Part shown: piece after piece, positions 46,735 to 56,049 of the stretch
Numbering within the stretch: position 1 is the stretch's first letter
Layout: each line of letters starts with the position of its first letter
Assembly (NCBI RefSeq): GCF_019204025.1
Contig: NZ_JAGSPB010000001.1
Coordinates: forward strand, 806,001-870,000
Length of the DNA stretch: 64,000 bases
Source: Erythrobacter ani
GTDB lineage: Bacteria; Pseudomonadota; Alphaproteobacteria; Sphingomonadales; Sphingomonadaceae
Reading direction: 5' to 3'
The notes under the pieces: generated by a model
Seen by the model: only the letters and a program-made list of their open reading frames with translations
The model's database searches: none
What the model was told of the DNA's origin: nothing
Made by a program: the position numbers and the translations under genes

Positions 46735-47118
46735 ATGATAGGCTACGTAACACTCGGCACCAACGATCTGCCGCGCGCGGCGAAATTCTATGACGCAATT
46801 GCCGAGCATTTCGGCGTCGGCCGGATGATGGATTTCGAAGGCATGTTCATTGCCTGGGGCGAGGCGGGCGGTGCGCCCGGCGTGGCTGCAACCAAGCCCT
46901 TCGACGGCGAAAAGGCGACCGTGGGCAATGGCACGATGGTCGCGCTCGCAGTCGATACCCCCGATAAGGTGCAAGCCGTGTATGACACGGCTCTGGCCAA
47001 TGGCGGCAGCGATGAAGGCGCACCCGGTTCGCGCGGCGACGATGGCTTTTACGCCGCGTACTTCCGCGATCCGGACGGGAACAAGCTGAACGTATTCTGC
47101 ATGACGGCGCCCAATTGA
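46735..47118 (+). CDS. VOC (glyoxalase/bleomycin resistance-like) protein
   Basis: This 127-residue protein has the two-module VOC fold: IGYVTLGTNDLPRAAKFYDAIAE at the start, GTMVALAVDTPDKVQAVYDTALANGG in the middle and GFYAAYFRDPDGNKLNVFC near the end. The last segment is the usual metal-binding strand, though the first module lacks the usual leading His. The activity is uncertain: lyase, dioxygenase or ligand binding. GGGAGG lies 8 bases before the ATG. The gene is 85 bases behind the aminopeptidase. Confidence 0.85.
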   Translation: MIGYVTLGTNDLPRAAKFYDAIAEHFGVGRMMDFEGMFIAWGEAGGAPGVAATKPFDGEKATVGNGTMVALAVDTPDKVQAVYDTALANGGSDEGAPGSRGDDGFYAAYFRDPDGNKLNVFCMTAPN

Positions 47119-47264
47119 TTTCGGGCAGATGAACACCCACGCAGTTCTGATACAATCTGCGACAATTAGGCGGTGTTTCGGCATATGCCTGCGACAAGGG
47201 CGCTCTAGACAGATGTCCTGAGTTGCGGTGAGAGGTCCGAAGGCTGATCAACTCCCCCTGAGCC

Positions 47265-47293
47265 AAGCGGCAATTCCCCCAGGCCGCTTCTTT
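47265..47293 (+). terminator. Probable terminator before the EF-hand gene
   Basis: AAGCGGC (47265-47271) pairs with GCCGCTT (47283-47289) and is followed by CTTT. The T-run is short, so termination may be partial. Confidence 0.45.
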
Positions 47294-47346
47294 ATGCCGA
47301 GGGCCTTCTCATCGCAACTCTCCTGAAACTCTTCTGGAGACCCACG

Positions 47347-48027
47347 ATGCGTAAACTTACACTTACCCTGTCCGCTGCCGCGCTAGCCCTTGGCGGTGCG
47401 GGCGTTGCCCTCGCCGACCATCACGGCGACAAGCGCGGCCCAATGGCTGCCGATGCAGACGGAGATGGCATCATCACTCTCGCTGAAGCGACAGCCCACG
47501 GGGCTGAGCGGTTCGCACGGATGGACGCCAATTCAGATGGAGTCATCGACCAGGAAGACCGCGCCCTGCGCCGCGCTATGCGCTTCGAAGAGGCCGATAC
47601 CGATGGCGATGGCGAACTGACAGCAGCCGAAATGACAGCCGCGCGCGAAGCCCGTCATGCTCAGCGGTCGGAACGACGCTCCGAGCGTCAGGCCGCGCGC
47701 ATGGCGAGGCTCGACACCGATAACAGTGGCGGCGTCAGCGAAGCCGAATTCGAAGCCGGTATTCAGGCTCGCGGTGAAATGCGAGAAGGCAGGCGCGGCG
47801 GAAATCACGGCGGCAAGGCCATGCGCATGCTGCGCCGGGCCGACACCAATGGCGACGAGGCAGTATCGCGCGAAGAATTCGATGCGGCAATCCAGGCACG
47901 CTTCGCCCGTGTCGATACCGATGGTTCGGGCAGCATAAGCGCGGAAGAACGTTCCGCCGCCAGGGAAGCTCGCCAGCAGGCCCGATCCGACCGCAGAGCC
48001 GAACGTCGCGCCAATCGCTCGAACTAA
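47347..48027 (+). CDS. Exported EF-hand calcium-binding protein with six loops
   Basis: This 226-residue protein has a signal peptide (about 1-23, ending ALA-DHHG). Six 12-residue EF-hand-type loops can be read, starting at D36, D60, D84, D123, D166 and D190 (for example DADGDGIITLAE and DTDGSGSISAEE). The fifth (DTNGDEAVSREE) and the fourth deviate at positions 5-7 but keep the acidic ends. Stretches between loops are Arg/Ala-rich (SERRSERQAAR; QQARSDRRAERRANRS), which is unusual for calmodulin-like proteins. It is probably a periplasmic Ca2+ buffer or sensor. The two-component pair starts 147 bases downstream on the same strand. Confidence 0.85.
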   Translation: MRKLTLTLSAAALALGGAGVALADHHGDKRGPMAADADGDGIITLAEATAHGAERFARMDANSDGVIDQEDRALRRAMRFEEADTDGDGELTAAEMTAAREARHAQRSERRSERQAARMARLDTDNSGGVSEAEFEAGIQARGEMREGRRGGNHGGKAMRMLRRADTNGDEAVSREEFDAAIQARFARVDTDGSGSISAEERSAAREARQQARSDRRAERRANRSN

Positions 48028-48173
48028 ACCGCGGCGCGGGCCGGACATGGGTTGCCCCGTCGGTCCGGCTCGCTCCTCCACCGGCCTGGCCTGCCGCCCG
48101 TCATGGGTTGCGCGCCGGGCCGGTTCCTTACATGACCCGGCTGAAGCCATGAACCGGGGACGCGAGAGGACAG

Positions 48174-48917
48174 ATGAGCAACGACACCCCAATCTCGGTC
48201 CTCTTGGTCGACGACGAGCCGACGCTTAGAGAACCACTGGCCGAATATCTGACAGGTCAAGGCTTTGCCGTGACCGAAGCGCAAAGCGCCGCGGCGGCGC
48301 GCAGCGCTCTCGCCAGCGCTGCGCCCGACATTGCACTGCTCGACATCATGATGCCGGGCGAAGACGGCCTGTCGCTCTGCCGCCATCTCGTCGAAACACG
48401 CAAATTGCCGGTTATCTTCCTCACCGCGCGCAGCGAGCCGACCGACCGGATTGTCGGGCTTGAGCTTGGCGCGGACGACTATGTCGTCAAGCCGTTTGAA
48501 CCGCGCGAGCTTGTCGCCCGAATTCGCACGGTTTTGCGCCGTGTCGCGCGCGGACCGAGCCCTGACGCCGAGGCAGAGGACTGGCTCTACGAATTCGAAG
48601 GCTGGCAGCTCGATCCGCTCAAACGAAAATTGTGCGACCCGGAAGGCGTCACCGTGCCGGTTTCGACCGCAGAATTTCGCCTGCTGCGCGCATTTCTGGA
48701 TCGTCCACGCGCTGTCCTCGACCGCGACCAGCTGCTAGATATGGTCCAGGGCCGTACTGCGCATCTGTTCGACCGCGCAGTCGATAACCAGGTCAGCCGT
48801 CTGCGCCGCAAGATCGAGGCCGATACACGCAATCCGCAGTTTATCCAGACGGTGCGCGGCGGCGGATACCGGTTTGCCGCCGACGTGCGCCGCAAGGTTC
48901 CGGATCGGCCTCAATGA
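48174..48917 (+). CDS. OmpR-family response regulator
   Basis: This 247-residue regulator has a receiver domain (about 8-125) with the acidic pair DD (D13-D14), phospho-acceptor D57 in LLDIMMPGEDG, switch Thr in FLTARS and Lys in DDYVVKPFEP. A winged-helix DNA-binding domain (about 145-240) follows, ending in VRGGGYRFA. GAGAGGA precedes the ATG. The stop overlaps the kinase start as ATGA, so it is the direct partner of that kinase. The targets are unknown; the EF-hand gene upstream is a candidate. Confidence 0.94.
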   Translation: MSNDTPISVLLVDDEPTLREPLAEYLTGQGFAVTEAQSAAAARSALASAAPDIALLDIMMPGEDGLSLCRHLVETRKLPVIFLTARSEPTDRIVGLELGADDYVVKPFEPRELVARIRTVLRRVARGPSPDAEAEDWLYEFEGWQLDPLKRKLCDPEGVTVPVSTAEFRLLRAFLDRPRAVLDRDQLLDMVQGRTAHLFDRAVDNQVSRLRRKIEADTRNPQFIQTVRGGGYRFAADVRRKVPDRPQ

Positions 48918-50317
48918 GCCGGTTCTTACCCAAGAGCCTGCTGGGTCAGACGCTGTTTGCCATCGGGGTTGCCCTGCTGACTACGCAGCTGATCTCGGCC
49001 ACACTTCTGTACCGCGCAGCGGAAAGCAGGCTGGAGGCAAACCTCCTGAACCGCACAGCGCTGGCCCTGCTGGTCGATCCCGAAGCTCGCGAGCTGAGAA
49101 GGCGGATAGAGATCGAAGCAGCCGGGCAAGCCATGGGACCGATACGCGGACCGTGGCGCAGGATCCGTACCCGGATTAGCGCCACACCACCGATCATGCG
49201 GGGCGAAGCCAACATGACGGGCCGGGCCGAGCAGCTTGCTTCTATACTGGAAAGCCAGGGCCTCCGGCCGGTGGCTGTTCAACTGACCGAGCGCCGGGCC
49301 GGGGATGACCCCGCCATGCAGGCCAGAGCCGATCGCAACACTCGGTTTGCCGCACGTCCGGGCTGGGCCGACGAAAGGCTGATCGTTGCCGGCATCCAGC
49401 TTGAGCAAGGTGGCCCGTGGCGCATCACGCGGGTTTCAATGCTGCAGAGAGAGCCGCGCGTGATCGGCGGCATCATCATCCAGACAGCTGTCCTGTTCAT
49501 CGTTCTGATGACGGTGCTGTTCTTCTTCCTGCGCCGGATCACGCAGCCGCTCGCCCGCCTGACCGACCGGATGAGCGATTTTTCCAAGCGCCCCGATTAC
49601 TCGGTAACGCTAGAGGAAAGCGGCCCTGCCGATACCCGCCGGCTGATCGCGGCGCACAATGTGATGGAGACACGTATCGCTGCCCTGCTGGATGAAAAAG
49701 ACGTGATGCTTGGCGCGATCGGGCACGACCTCAAGACACCTCTCGCTGCATTGCGTGTCAGGATCGAAAGCGTCCCCGACGATGTCCAACGACTACGCAT
49801 GGCGGACAGTATCGAGGACATCACTGCCACGCTTGACGATATCCTGACCCTGGCGAGGGTCGGGCGCTCGCACCATGCCTGGGAAGACGTAGATCTGGGT
49901 GCGCTCGCAGGCAGCATTGTCGATGAATTCGAAGATTTGGGTCGGCCGGTCACGATGACGGGATCCGCGCGCGTCGTCGCCTCGGTTCAGGTCACCTGGA
50001 TGAAGCGCGCTTTGCGCAACCTCGTCAGCAACGCCGTTCGATATGGCGATAGCGCCGAGGTCGTGGTTCTCATGGAAGCTGGGCAAGCAATTCTGCGCGT
50101 CGACGATCACGGCCCCGGCATTCCTAGCGATCGCATTTCCGACATGATGGAGCCTTTCACAAGGGGCGAGGCGTCGCGAAACCGTGCGACCGGTGGCGCG
50201 GGACTGGGCCTCACACTTGCGCGCGCCATTGCGCAGCAACATGGCGGTGAACTGGCGCTCAAGACCCGCGACGAAGGCGGTCTGAGGGCTGAAATCAGAA
50301 TTCCCCTCGCGAAATAA
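48914..50317 (+). CDS. EnvZ-like sensor histidine kinase
   Basis: This 467-residue inner-membrane kinase has transmembrane helices at about 12-32 and 185-207 that frame a periplasmic sensor domain of about 150 residues. A HAMP domain follows (RRITQPLARLTDRMSDFSK), then HisKA with H271 in GAIGHDLKTPLAALR, and a HATPase_c domain (N box NLVSNAVRYG, G1 DDHGPGIP, G2 GGAGLGLTLARAI). The periplasmic domain is Arg-rich (for example around 60-95), which may bind an anionic ligand. It is translationally coupled to the response regulator. Confidence 0.93.
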   Translation: MSRFLPKSLLGQTLFAIGVALLTTQLISATLLYRAAESRLEANLLNRTALALLVDPEARELRRRIEIEAAGQAMGPIRGPWRRIRTRISATPPIMRGEANMTGRAEQLASILESQGLRPVAVQLTERRAGDDPAMQARADRNTRFAARPGWADERLIVAGIQLEQGGPWRITRVSMLQREPRVIGGIIIQTAVLFIVLMTVLFFFLRRITQPLARLTDRMSDFSKRPDYSVTLEESGPADTRRLIAAHNVMETRIAALLDEKDVMLGAIGHDLKTPLAALRVRIESVPDDVQRLRMADSIEDITATLDDILTLARVGRSHHAWEDVDLGALAGSIVDEFEDLGRPVTMTGSARVVASVQVTWMKRALRNLVSNAVRYGDSAEVVVLMEAGQAILRVDDHGPGIPSDRISDMMEPFTRGEASRNRATGGAGLGLTLARAIAQQHGGELALKTRDEGGLRAEIRIPLAK

Positions 50318-50363
50318 TTCCGAGCCGCGTAACCGAGCACGACGTCTGCGCGAAAGGACCTCC

Positions 50364-51449
50364 ATGACGCATGTAATGTATGGCTCGCCCGCTTCCCTGT
50401 TTTCCGGAAAGGCCCGCGCCTATCTCGATTGGAAGGGCGTGGACTACCGCGAAGTGTCGCCCAACCTCCAGATCCGCAACGAGGTGATCGTTCCGGCGGT
50501 GGGCCGCATGATCATTCCCGTAATCGAGCTCGACAACGGCACGATCCTGCAAGATACGTCGATCATCATCGACCATTTCGAGACAGCCGAGGGCGGCCCA
50601 TCGGTCTATCCCAGGACGCCGCGACAGCGCTTCGCCGCGCTCTTGCTCGAATGCTTTGGCGATGAATGGCTCGTCCTGCCCGCGATGCATTATCGCTGGA
50701 ACTACAATGAGGAATGGATTCTCGAGGAATTCGGACGCAACATGATGCCGGATGCGCCGCGCGAGCAGCAGCTCGCAGCAGGCACGATGATCGGCCAGCA
50801 GTTCCGCGGGTTCGTGCCTGTGCTGGGCATCAATGAAGCCACCATTCCCGGCATCGAGGCAAGCTACGAAGCGCTGCTCGCCGATCTCGATGCGCATTTT
50901 GCGAAGCACCCATTCCTGTTCGGAAGCCGTCCGTCGATCGGCGATTATGGCTTGATCGGCCCGCTCTACGCGCACCTTTACCGCGACCCAGCCTCGGGCG
51001 AGATCATGGAGCGATTGGCACCGCGCGTGGCCGAATGGGTCGAGCGCATGGTCAAGCCTTCCGAGCCGCTGTCCGGCGAATTCCTGTCCGATGACGCAGT
51101 GCCCGATACCCTTATCCCGGTGCTGAAACGGATGATGCGCGAGCATGTCCCATTCCTTACCGAGACCGCGCGCATGTTCGGTGAATGGCATGCCGCCAAT
51201 CCCGGCGCCGAGATACCGCGCGCCGTCGGTATGGCTCCGTTTACGACCGGAGGCGTATCTGGCGAGGGCGCGGCACGGGTGTTCAGCCTATGGATGCTGC
51301 AACGCGCGCTCGACTACTTGGCTTCACTCGAAGGCGATGAGCGCGCAGCTTGCGAAGCACTCCTGAAAGACATGGGCGGCGAAGCTCTGATCGATTTCGG
51401 CATGCCCGCTCGGCTTGCTTACGAGGACCACACGCTGGTCGTCGCCTAA
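50364..51449 (+). CDS. Glutathione S-transferase-like protein, long form
   Basis: This 361-residue protein begins with a thioredoxin-fold GST N-terminal domain: MYGSPASLFSGKARAYLDWKGVDYREV, then the cis-Pro region MIIPVIELDNGTILQDTSIIIDHFE. A helical C-terminal domain follows (FGSRPSIGDYGLIGPLYAHLYRD). At 361 residues it is about 130-150 longer than a standard GST; the extra part (about 230-361) is helical and unfamiliar to me. The usual catalytic Ser/Tyr/Cys could be S8 or S11. It could be a GST with an added domain or a non-enzymatic GST-like protein. AAAGGA precedes the ATG. Confidence 0.8.
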   Translation: MTHVMYGSPASLFSGKARAYLDWKGVDYREVSPNLQIRNEVIVPAVGRMIIPVIELDNGTILQDTSIIIDHFETAEGGPSVYPRTPRQRFAALLLECFGDEWLVLPAMHYRWNYNEEWILEEFGRNMMPDAPREQQLAAGTMIGQQFRGFVPVLGINEATIPGIEASYEALLADLDAHFAKHPFLFGSRPSIGDYGLIGPLYAHLYRDPASGEIMERLAPRVAEWVERMVKPSEPLSGEFLSDDAVPDTLIPVLKRMMREHVPFLTETARMFGEWHAANPGAEIPRAVGMAPFTTGGVSGEGAARVFSLWMLQRALDYLASLEGDERAACEALLKDMGGEALIDFGMPARLAYEDHTLVVA

Positions 51450-51462
51450 TCAAGGCGCGCCA

Positions 51463-51858
51463 TCAAGACCAATGGTCGAAGGCCGCGCGCTGAAGTTCGG
51501 AAACGAATTTGCGCGCTTTGGCTCCCGTCCATTCGCCGGTGTAATCGTCCCGGCCAGTCCACCAGCCCTGGCCGGGCAAGCCGTCGCTTTCGCGCACGAC
51601 CAGCACCGCAAGCTCCGGCTCGCCGCGCTGCCTACCAGCGGTGTCAATCGCATCCAGAGTGCGGCAGAGCGCGCGCATCTTCGGGCGCGTGAAACGGAAA
51701 CCCAGCTCGCCAAGCATTTCCGAATAGCTGATCGCGCGTTTCGCGCGCGCTGCCGCGATCAGCAGTCCGTGAATTCTCTCGACATCATGGAGCGCGCTCC
51801 AGTCTTCCGGATCGGCGAGCTCGTTCTCGGCAAGGAATTCAGCAAGCGTCCGATCCAT
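51463..51858 (-). CDS. Small uncharacterised protein coupled to the HerA-like ATPase gene
   Basis: I cannot name this 131-residue cytosolic protein. It has a helical N-terminus (MDRTLAEFLAENELADPEDW), then a segment KRAISYSEMLGELGF...KMRALCRTLDAI that looks like a small winged-helix, followed by PELAVLVVRESDGLPGQGWW. That last block, a hydrophobic strand then LPGxG, recurs in small helix-turn-helix-type proteins of unknown role. The ATG at 51858 is 5 bases behind the ATPase stop, so it probably belongs to the same transcript. No enzymatic motif is visible. Confidence 0.65.
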   Translation of the reverse strand: MDRTLAEFLAENELADPEDWSALHDVERIHGLLIAAARAKRAISYSEMLGELGFRFTRPKMRALCRTLDAIDTAGRQRGEPELAVLVVRESDGLPGQGWWTGRDDYTGEWTGAKARKFVSELQRAAFDHWS

Positions 51859-51863
51859 CGCTT

Positions 51864-53402
51864 CTACCGCATCAACCCGCCGAGAATGTTGCGCACAAAC
51901 GCGTTCGCGCCCGTGCGCACGGGATCGGCGCGCGATTTCTTTCCGAGTGCAGTTGCGACCGCAATTGATGCAAATGAACCGGCTGCCGCCTTGATCGCGC
52001 TTTTGCCCGCCTTTCCAATATCGATGCCCCACAGCGAGGTCGATTTCCGGGAACGCTTCCTGACTTCCTCCTCGCCCTTTTCTTCCACTTCTTCAGCTGT
52101 CTCGGCGGCATCGACTGCCTTCCGCGCCAGCACTTCTTCGGCGCTCTCCCGGTCAACCGCTTCATCATACTTGCCATCGAAAGGGCTGACCGACTGAATG
52201 ATTGCGCGCTCCTTTTTCGTCACTGGACCCAGACGCGAGCGAGGCGGTTTGATCAACGTCCGCTGGACCACGGTTGGCGCGCCCTCTTCGTCCAGGGTCG
52301 AAACGAGCGCCTCGCCCACCTTCAGCTCGGTGATCACTTCCTCGGTATCGAGCTCGTCATTGATCCGAAATGTCTCCGCCGCTGCCTTGATTGCGCGCTG
52401 ATCGCGCTTGGTGAAAGCGCGCAGGGCATGCTGCACCCGGTTGCCAAGCTGGCCGGCAACCTCTTCGGGAATGTCGATGGGATTTTGCGTAACGAAAAAT
52501 ACCCCAACGCCTTTTGAGCGGATCAGGCGAACGACCTGCTCGATTTTCTGCTGCAATGCGTCTGGGGCACCGTCGAACAGAAGATGCGCTTCATCGAAGA
52601 AGAAGACGAGGCTGGGTTTTTCGGGGTCGCCCACTTCGGGCAGGCTTTCGAAGAGTTCCGCAAGCAGCCACAGCAGGAAAGTCGCGTAAAGCTTGGGACT
52701 GCGCATCAGCTTGTCCGCCGCGAGGACATTCACATATCCGCGCCCGGACTCATCGAGTTTGAGGAAGTCATCGATCTCCAGCGCTGGCTCGCCGAAGAAA
52801 TTGTCGGCGCCCTGCGCCTCGAACGAAAGCAATTGCCGTTGAATTGCCCCAACCGATTGCTTCGACACATTGCCGTACACACCCGACAGCTCCTGTGAAT
52901 TGTCGTACGCCCACTTCAGCAACGCTTGCAGGTCGCCGAAATCGAGGAGCAGCAGGTTGTTCTCGTCGGCATAGCGGAACACGATCTGCAGCACGCCTTC
53001 CTGCGTTTCATTGAGATCGAGCAGGCGCGAGAGCAGGAGCGGACCCATTTCGCTGATCGTGGTGCGGATCGGGTGTCCTTGCTCACCATAGAGATCCCAG
53101 AAGATCACCGGATTATCGGAATAGGCATAGTCTTCCATGCCCAGTTCCTTCGCGCGGCCTTCAAGCTTGTCGGCATGCTTGAAAGTCGGCGATCCGGGCA
53201 TTGCGACCCCGGAAAGGTCGCCCTTCACGTCAGCGACGAATACCGGTACGCCATTCGCAGAGAAGCTCTCCGCCAACCCCTGCAGCGTGACCGTCTTTCC
53301 CGTCCCGGTTGCGCCTGCGATCAGGCCATGCCGGTTCGCGCGGCTCAGCGCGAGATGCTGATTCTCGCCGTTCCCGCCCAGTCCAAGAAAAATATCGCTC
53401 AT
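51864..53402 (-). CDS. HerA/YjgR-like P-loop ATPase (DUF853)
   Basis: The 512-residue ATPase is of the HerA/FtsK branch. Walker A is [11 protein letters not shown] (about 29-39), Walker B is [12 protein letters not shown] (about 265-276), the sensor segment is [11 protein letters not shown] and an arginine-finger-like region is [17 protein letters not shown]. The C-terminal 100 residues are charged ([16 protein letters not shown]) and end in a small hydrophobic stretch. E. coli YjgR is the closest named relative; its role is unknown. The gene is followed 5 bases later by the 131-residue protein and is divergent from pabB. Confidence 0.87.
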   Translation of the reverse strand: MSDIFLGLGGNGENQHLALSRANRHGLIAGATGTGKTVTLQGLAESFSANGVPVFVADVKGDLSGVAMPGSPTFKHADKLEGRAKELGMEDYAYSDNPVIFWDLYGEQGHPIRTTISEMGPLLLSRLLDLNETQEGVLQIVFRYADENNLLLLDFGDLQALLKWAYDNSQELSGVYGNVSKQSVGAIQRQLLSFEAQGADNFFGEPALEIDDFLKLDESGRGYVNVLAADKLMRSPKLYATFLLWLLAELFESLPEVGDPEKPSLVFFFDEAHLLFDGAPDALQQKIEQVVRLIRSKGVGVFFVTQNPIDIPEEVAGQLGNRVQHALRAFTKRDQRAIKAAAETFRINDELDTEEVITELKVGEALVSTLDEEGAPTVVQRTLIKPPRSRLGPVTKKERAIIQSVSPFDGKYDEAVDRESAEEVLARKAVDAAETAEEVEEKGEEEVRKRSRKSTSLWGIDIGKAGKSAIKAAAGSFASIAVATALGKKSRADPVRTGANAFVRNILGGLMR

Positions 53403-53509
53403 CGCCTCGACAACCCCTCATGCATGTCTCGTCGGTGAGCGGGAATGCAGAGCCAGAACGAAGCGGTCAAGCACTCGACTTGATCTGCCAATGGGCTAAG
53501 GCGTTTTCC

Positions 53510-55318
53510 ATGGGTTCCGATGCACCATTCGTTTTGCTGGATGACGCGCGCGCGGAGAATGCCGCAGACGCCCTATTGTATGAGAGCCCGCGCGACATCT
53601 TTTCCGCCTATCGTGCATCCGAAGTGGCGGATACACTGCGCCGGGCCGCGCAGGCGCAATCCGAAAAGCGCGGCACTCTGGCGGGGTTCATCGCTTACGA
53701 AGCGGGTCTTGCGCTGGAGCCAAAACTGTCTGGCCTGGCCGAAGCACGCAGCGGAGATATGGGACCGCTGGTGTGGCTCGGCCTGTTCGAAGATTCGCAA
53801 AGCATCGAAGCAGCGCGAATGCCTGAATGGCTCGCCGCACGGGGCAAAGGTTTCGCGAGCATCGGACCGCTCGATCCGCAATTGTCGCCCGGCGGTTACG
53901 AATCAGCCTTTGCTGCGCTTCGCGAAGCGATCCATGCAGGCGATATCTACCAGGCGAACCTAACTTACCCTCTGGCAGGCTCGTATCGCGGCGATCCGAT
54001 CGCGCTCTATGCCGCGCTTCGCCCATCGGCACAGGCGGGCTATGGCGGCATGCTGTTCGATGGCTCGCACTGGTTGCTCAGCTTTTCGCCCGAGCTGTTC
54101 GTCGCGCTTGACGGTGACCGGGCGAAAGCCAAACCGATGAAGGGCACCCGTCCTCGCGACGCCGATGAAGCGACCGATCTTGCCTTGGCAGAAGAGCTCG
54201 CGTCTTCGGTGAAAGACAAGGCCGAGAACTTGATGATCGTCGATCTGATGCGCAACGATCTGTCGCGCGTCGCCGTCCCGGGAAGCGTGCGCGTAGACGC
54301 GCCGTTCTCCATCGAGAGCTATCCGACTGTGCACCAGATGGTCTCCAGCGTCCGTGCGCAGCTTGCGCCGGGCAAGGATGCAGCGGACCTCATCCGCGCG
54401 CTTTTCCCGTGCGGATCGATCACAGGCGCGCCCAAGATCCGGGCCATGGAGCTGATCAACGAGCACGAGCGCGACGCGCGCGGCCCCTATTGCGGAGCAA
54501 TCGGCAGGATTGATGCGGACGGAAATGCCGCGTTCAATGTCGCGATCCGAACCTTGCGATTGACGCCCATCGAGAATGGGCAGGGCACGGCGGTGCTTGG
54601 CATAGGCTCTGCCATCGTCGCGGACAGCGACCCGCTCGACGAACGCCGAGAGTGCGAGGTGAAAGCCGGATTTGCACGCCGATCCTCGCCTGACCATACT
54701 GCCCCGGCATTCGACCTGATTGAAACGATGGAGTTCAATCCGGAGATCGGGATTGCGCTGCTGGAACTGCATTTGGCGCGCATGAAGAAAAGCGCGGCGG
54801 CCCTCGGTTTCGAATTCGACCGTCACGCCGCGCGCAACCAGATCCAGGCGCTGTGTTTCGAGCTCGACCGCCCAGCCAGGCTTCGCCTTCTCGTTTCCCG
54901 CAGCGGAGCCACTGCGCTTGAAACTTCGCCGATGCCTGCGCCGCTCCCCGACCCTGCGCCGGTCATGGCTTTGCCGAATCCGCTCGACCCGTCGGACTGG
55001 CGGCTTTCGCACAAGACCAGTGACCGGGGCTTTTACGAGGATGCGCTCGCCGCTGCGAAGGCTGAAGGCGCCGCCGAAGCGATCCTTGTGCGCAAGGATG
55101 GACTGGTCACCGAAGGCAGCTATACGAACATCTTCGTCGAGCGGAATGGCACCTTACTCACTCCGCCCGCACGCCTCGGCCTGCTGCCCGGCGTCTTGCG
55201 CGAATTCCTGATTGAAAAAGAACGCGCGGTAGAATCTGAATTGACGCTCGATGATCTCACAGATGGCTTCTTGCTCGGCAATGCCGTGCGCGGCCTGTTC
55301 AAAGGCACGCTGATATGA
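53510..55318 (+). CDS. Aminodeoxychorismate synthase component I fused to a class IV aminotransferase-like (PabC) domain
   Basis: This 602-residue bifunctional protein serves p-aminobenzoate (folate) synthesis. Residues about 1-390 are the chorismate-binding PabB part, with KPMKGTRPRDADEA, AENLMIVDLMRNDLSR and SITGAPKIRAMELI. Residues about 400-602 resemble PabC (ADC lyase), including the EGSYTNIFVERNG strand and LLPGVLREFL, which hold the PLP-phosphate region. A PLP lysine is not obvious in my reading and should be checked (SHKTSDRGFYEDAL is the best candidate). The glutaminase PabA is not in the window. ATG at 53510 has AAGG 8 bases upstream; the next gene overlaps by 4 bases (ATGA). Confidence 0.9.
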   Translation: MGSDAPFVLLDDARAENAADALLYESPRDIFSAYRASEVADTLRRAAQAQSEKRGTLAGFIAYEAGLALEPKLSGLAEARSGDMGPLVWLGLFEDSQSIEAARMPEWLAARGKGFASIGPLDPQLSPGGYESAFAALREAIHAGDIYQANLTYPLAGSYRGDPIALYAALRPSAQAGYGGMLFDGSHWLLSFSPELFVALDGDRAKAKPMKGTRPRDADEATDLALAEELASSVKDKAENLMIVDLMRNDLSRVAVPGSVRVDAPFSIESYPTVHQMVSSVRAQLAPGKDAADLIRALFPCGSITGAPKIRAMELINEHERDARGPYCGAIGRIDADGNAAFNVAIRTLRLTPIENGQGTAVLGIGSAIVADSDPLDERRECEVKAGFARRSSPDHTAPAFDLIETMEFNPEIGIALLELHLARMKKSAAALGFEFDRHAARNQIQALCFELDRPARLRLLVSRSGATALETSPMPAPLPDPAPVMALPNPLDPSDWRLSHKTSDRGFYEDALAAAKAEGAAEAILVRKDGLVTEGSYTNIFVERNGTLLTPPARLGLLPGVLREFLIEKERAVESELTLDDLTDGFLLGNAVRGLFKGTLI

Positions 55319-56049
55319 ATATTCCGATTCTGTTCGAAGACGGTGAGGCGCTTGTGATCGACAAGCCCGCTGGCCTGCCCGTCGACCGGCCCAAGCGTGG
55401 CGGCCCGGCCCTGTTCGACCATATCGAACAGCTCAAGCTCGGCTTCCAGCGCCCGCCCGTGGCTGTTCACCGGCTCGACACCGACACCAGCGGATGCCTG
55501 CTCATGGCGCGCAATCCCAAGGCGCTTAAACGTTTCAACAAGGCGTTCGAGAACCGGGTTGTCGGAAAAACATACCTCGCGATCATCGATTTCGAACCTT
55601 CAGAGCAATCCGGCACCATCGAATTGAACCTGACCAAGATCAGTTCTGCCGAAAAAGGGTGGCGGATGATCGCGGCAAAAAAAGGGAAACCTGCCGTATC
55701 GCACTGGGAGCTGCTTCAGACGATCGGGGAAGGCGAAAAGAAACGATCGCTGATCCGCTTTCGCCCTGAAACGGGCCGCACCCACCAATTGCGCGTACAC
55801 GCGCTGCAGGGATTGGGCGCACCGCTGCTTGGCGATCCGGTCTATGGCCCGGTGCGAGGACAGAACAAGGGCGGACCGCGCACGATGCTGCATGCCGAGG
55901 CTATTCATGTGACACGGCCTGGCAAGGATCCCGTAAGCGCGTTCGCGCCGTTTCCAGAGGATTTCGTGCGCGCCGGGCTGACCGCGCCCGAGCCCCCGCC
56001 CTCGCCGATCCGCGAACCGGCACCTGCCGAACCCCTGGACAATGGATAA
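55315..56049 (+). CDS. RluA-family pseudouridine synthase
   Basis: This 244-residue RNA-modifying enzyme has the catalytic Asp in HRLDTDTSGCLLMAR (about 55-69). VIDKPAGLPVDRP near the start, KTYLAIID, and GRTHQLRVHALQGLGAPLLGDPVYG near the end complete the RluA pattern. It lacks an N-terminal S4 domain. The target (tRNA or 23S rRNA uridine) cannot be assigned from the sequence. It overlaps pabB upstream (ATGA) and arfB downstream by 8 bases, forming a compact pabBC-pseudouridine synthase-arfB operon. Confidence 0.9.
   Translation: MNIPILFEDGEALVIDKPAGLPVDRPKRGGPALFDHIEQLKLGFQRPPVAVHRLDTDTSGCLLMARNPKALKRFNKAFENRVVGKTYLAIIDFEPSEQSGTIELNLTKISSAEKGWRMIAAKKGKPAVSHWELLQTIGEGEKKRSLIRFRPETGRTHQLRVHALQGLGAPLLGDPVYGPVRGQNKGGPRTMLHAEAIHVTRPGKDPVSAFAPFPEDFVRAGLTAPEPPPSPIREPAPAEPLDNG

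Noticed and set aside
48040..48069. GCCGGAC/GTCCGGC stem after the EF-hand gene as a terminator
   Set aside because: No T-run follows; read-through into the two-component genes remains possible.
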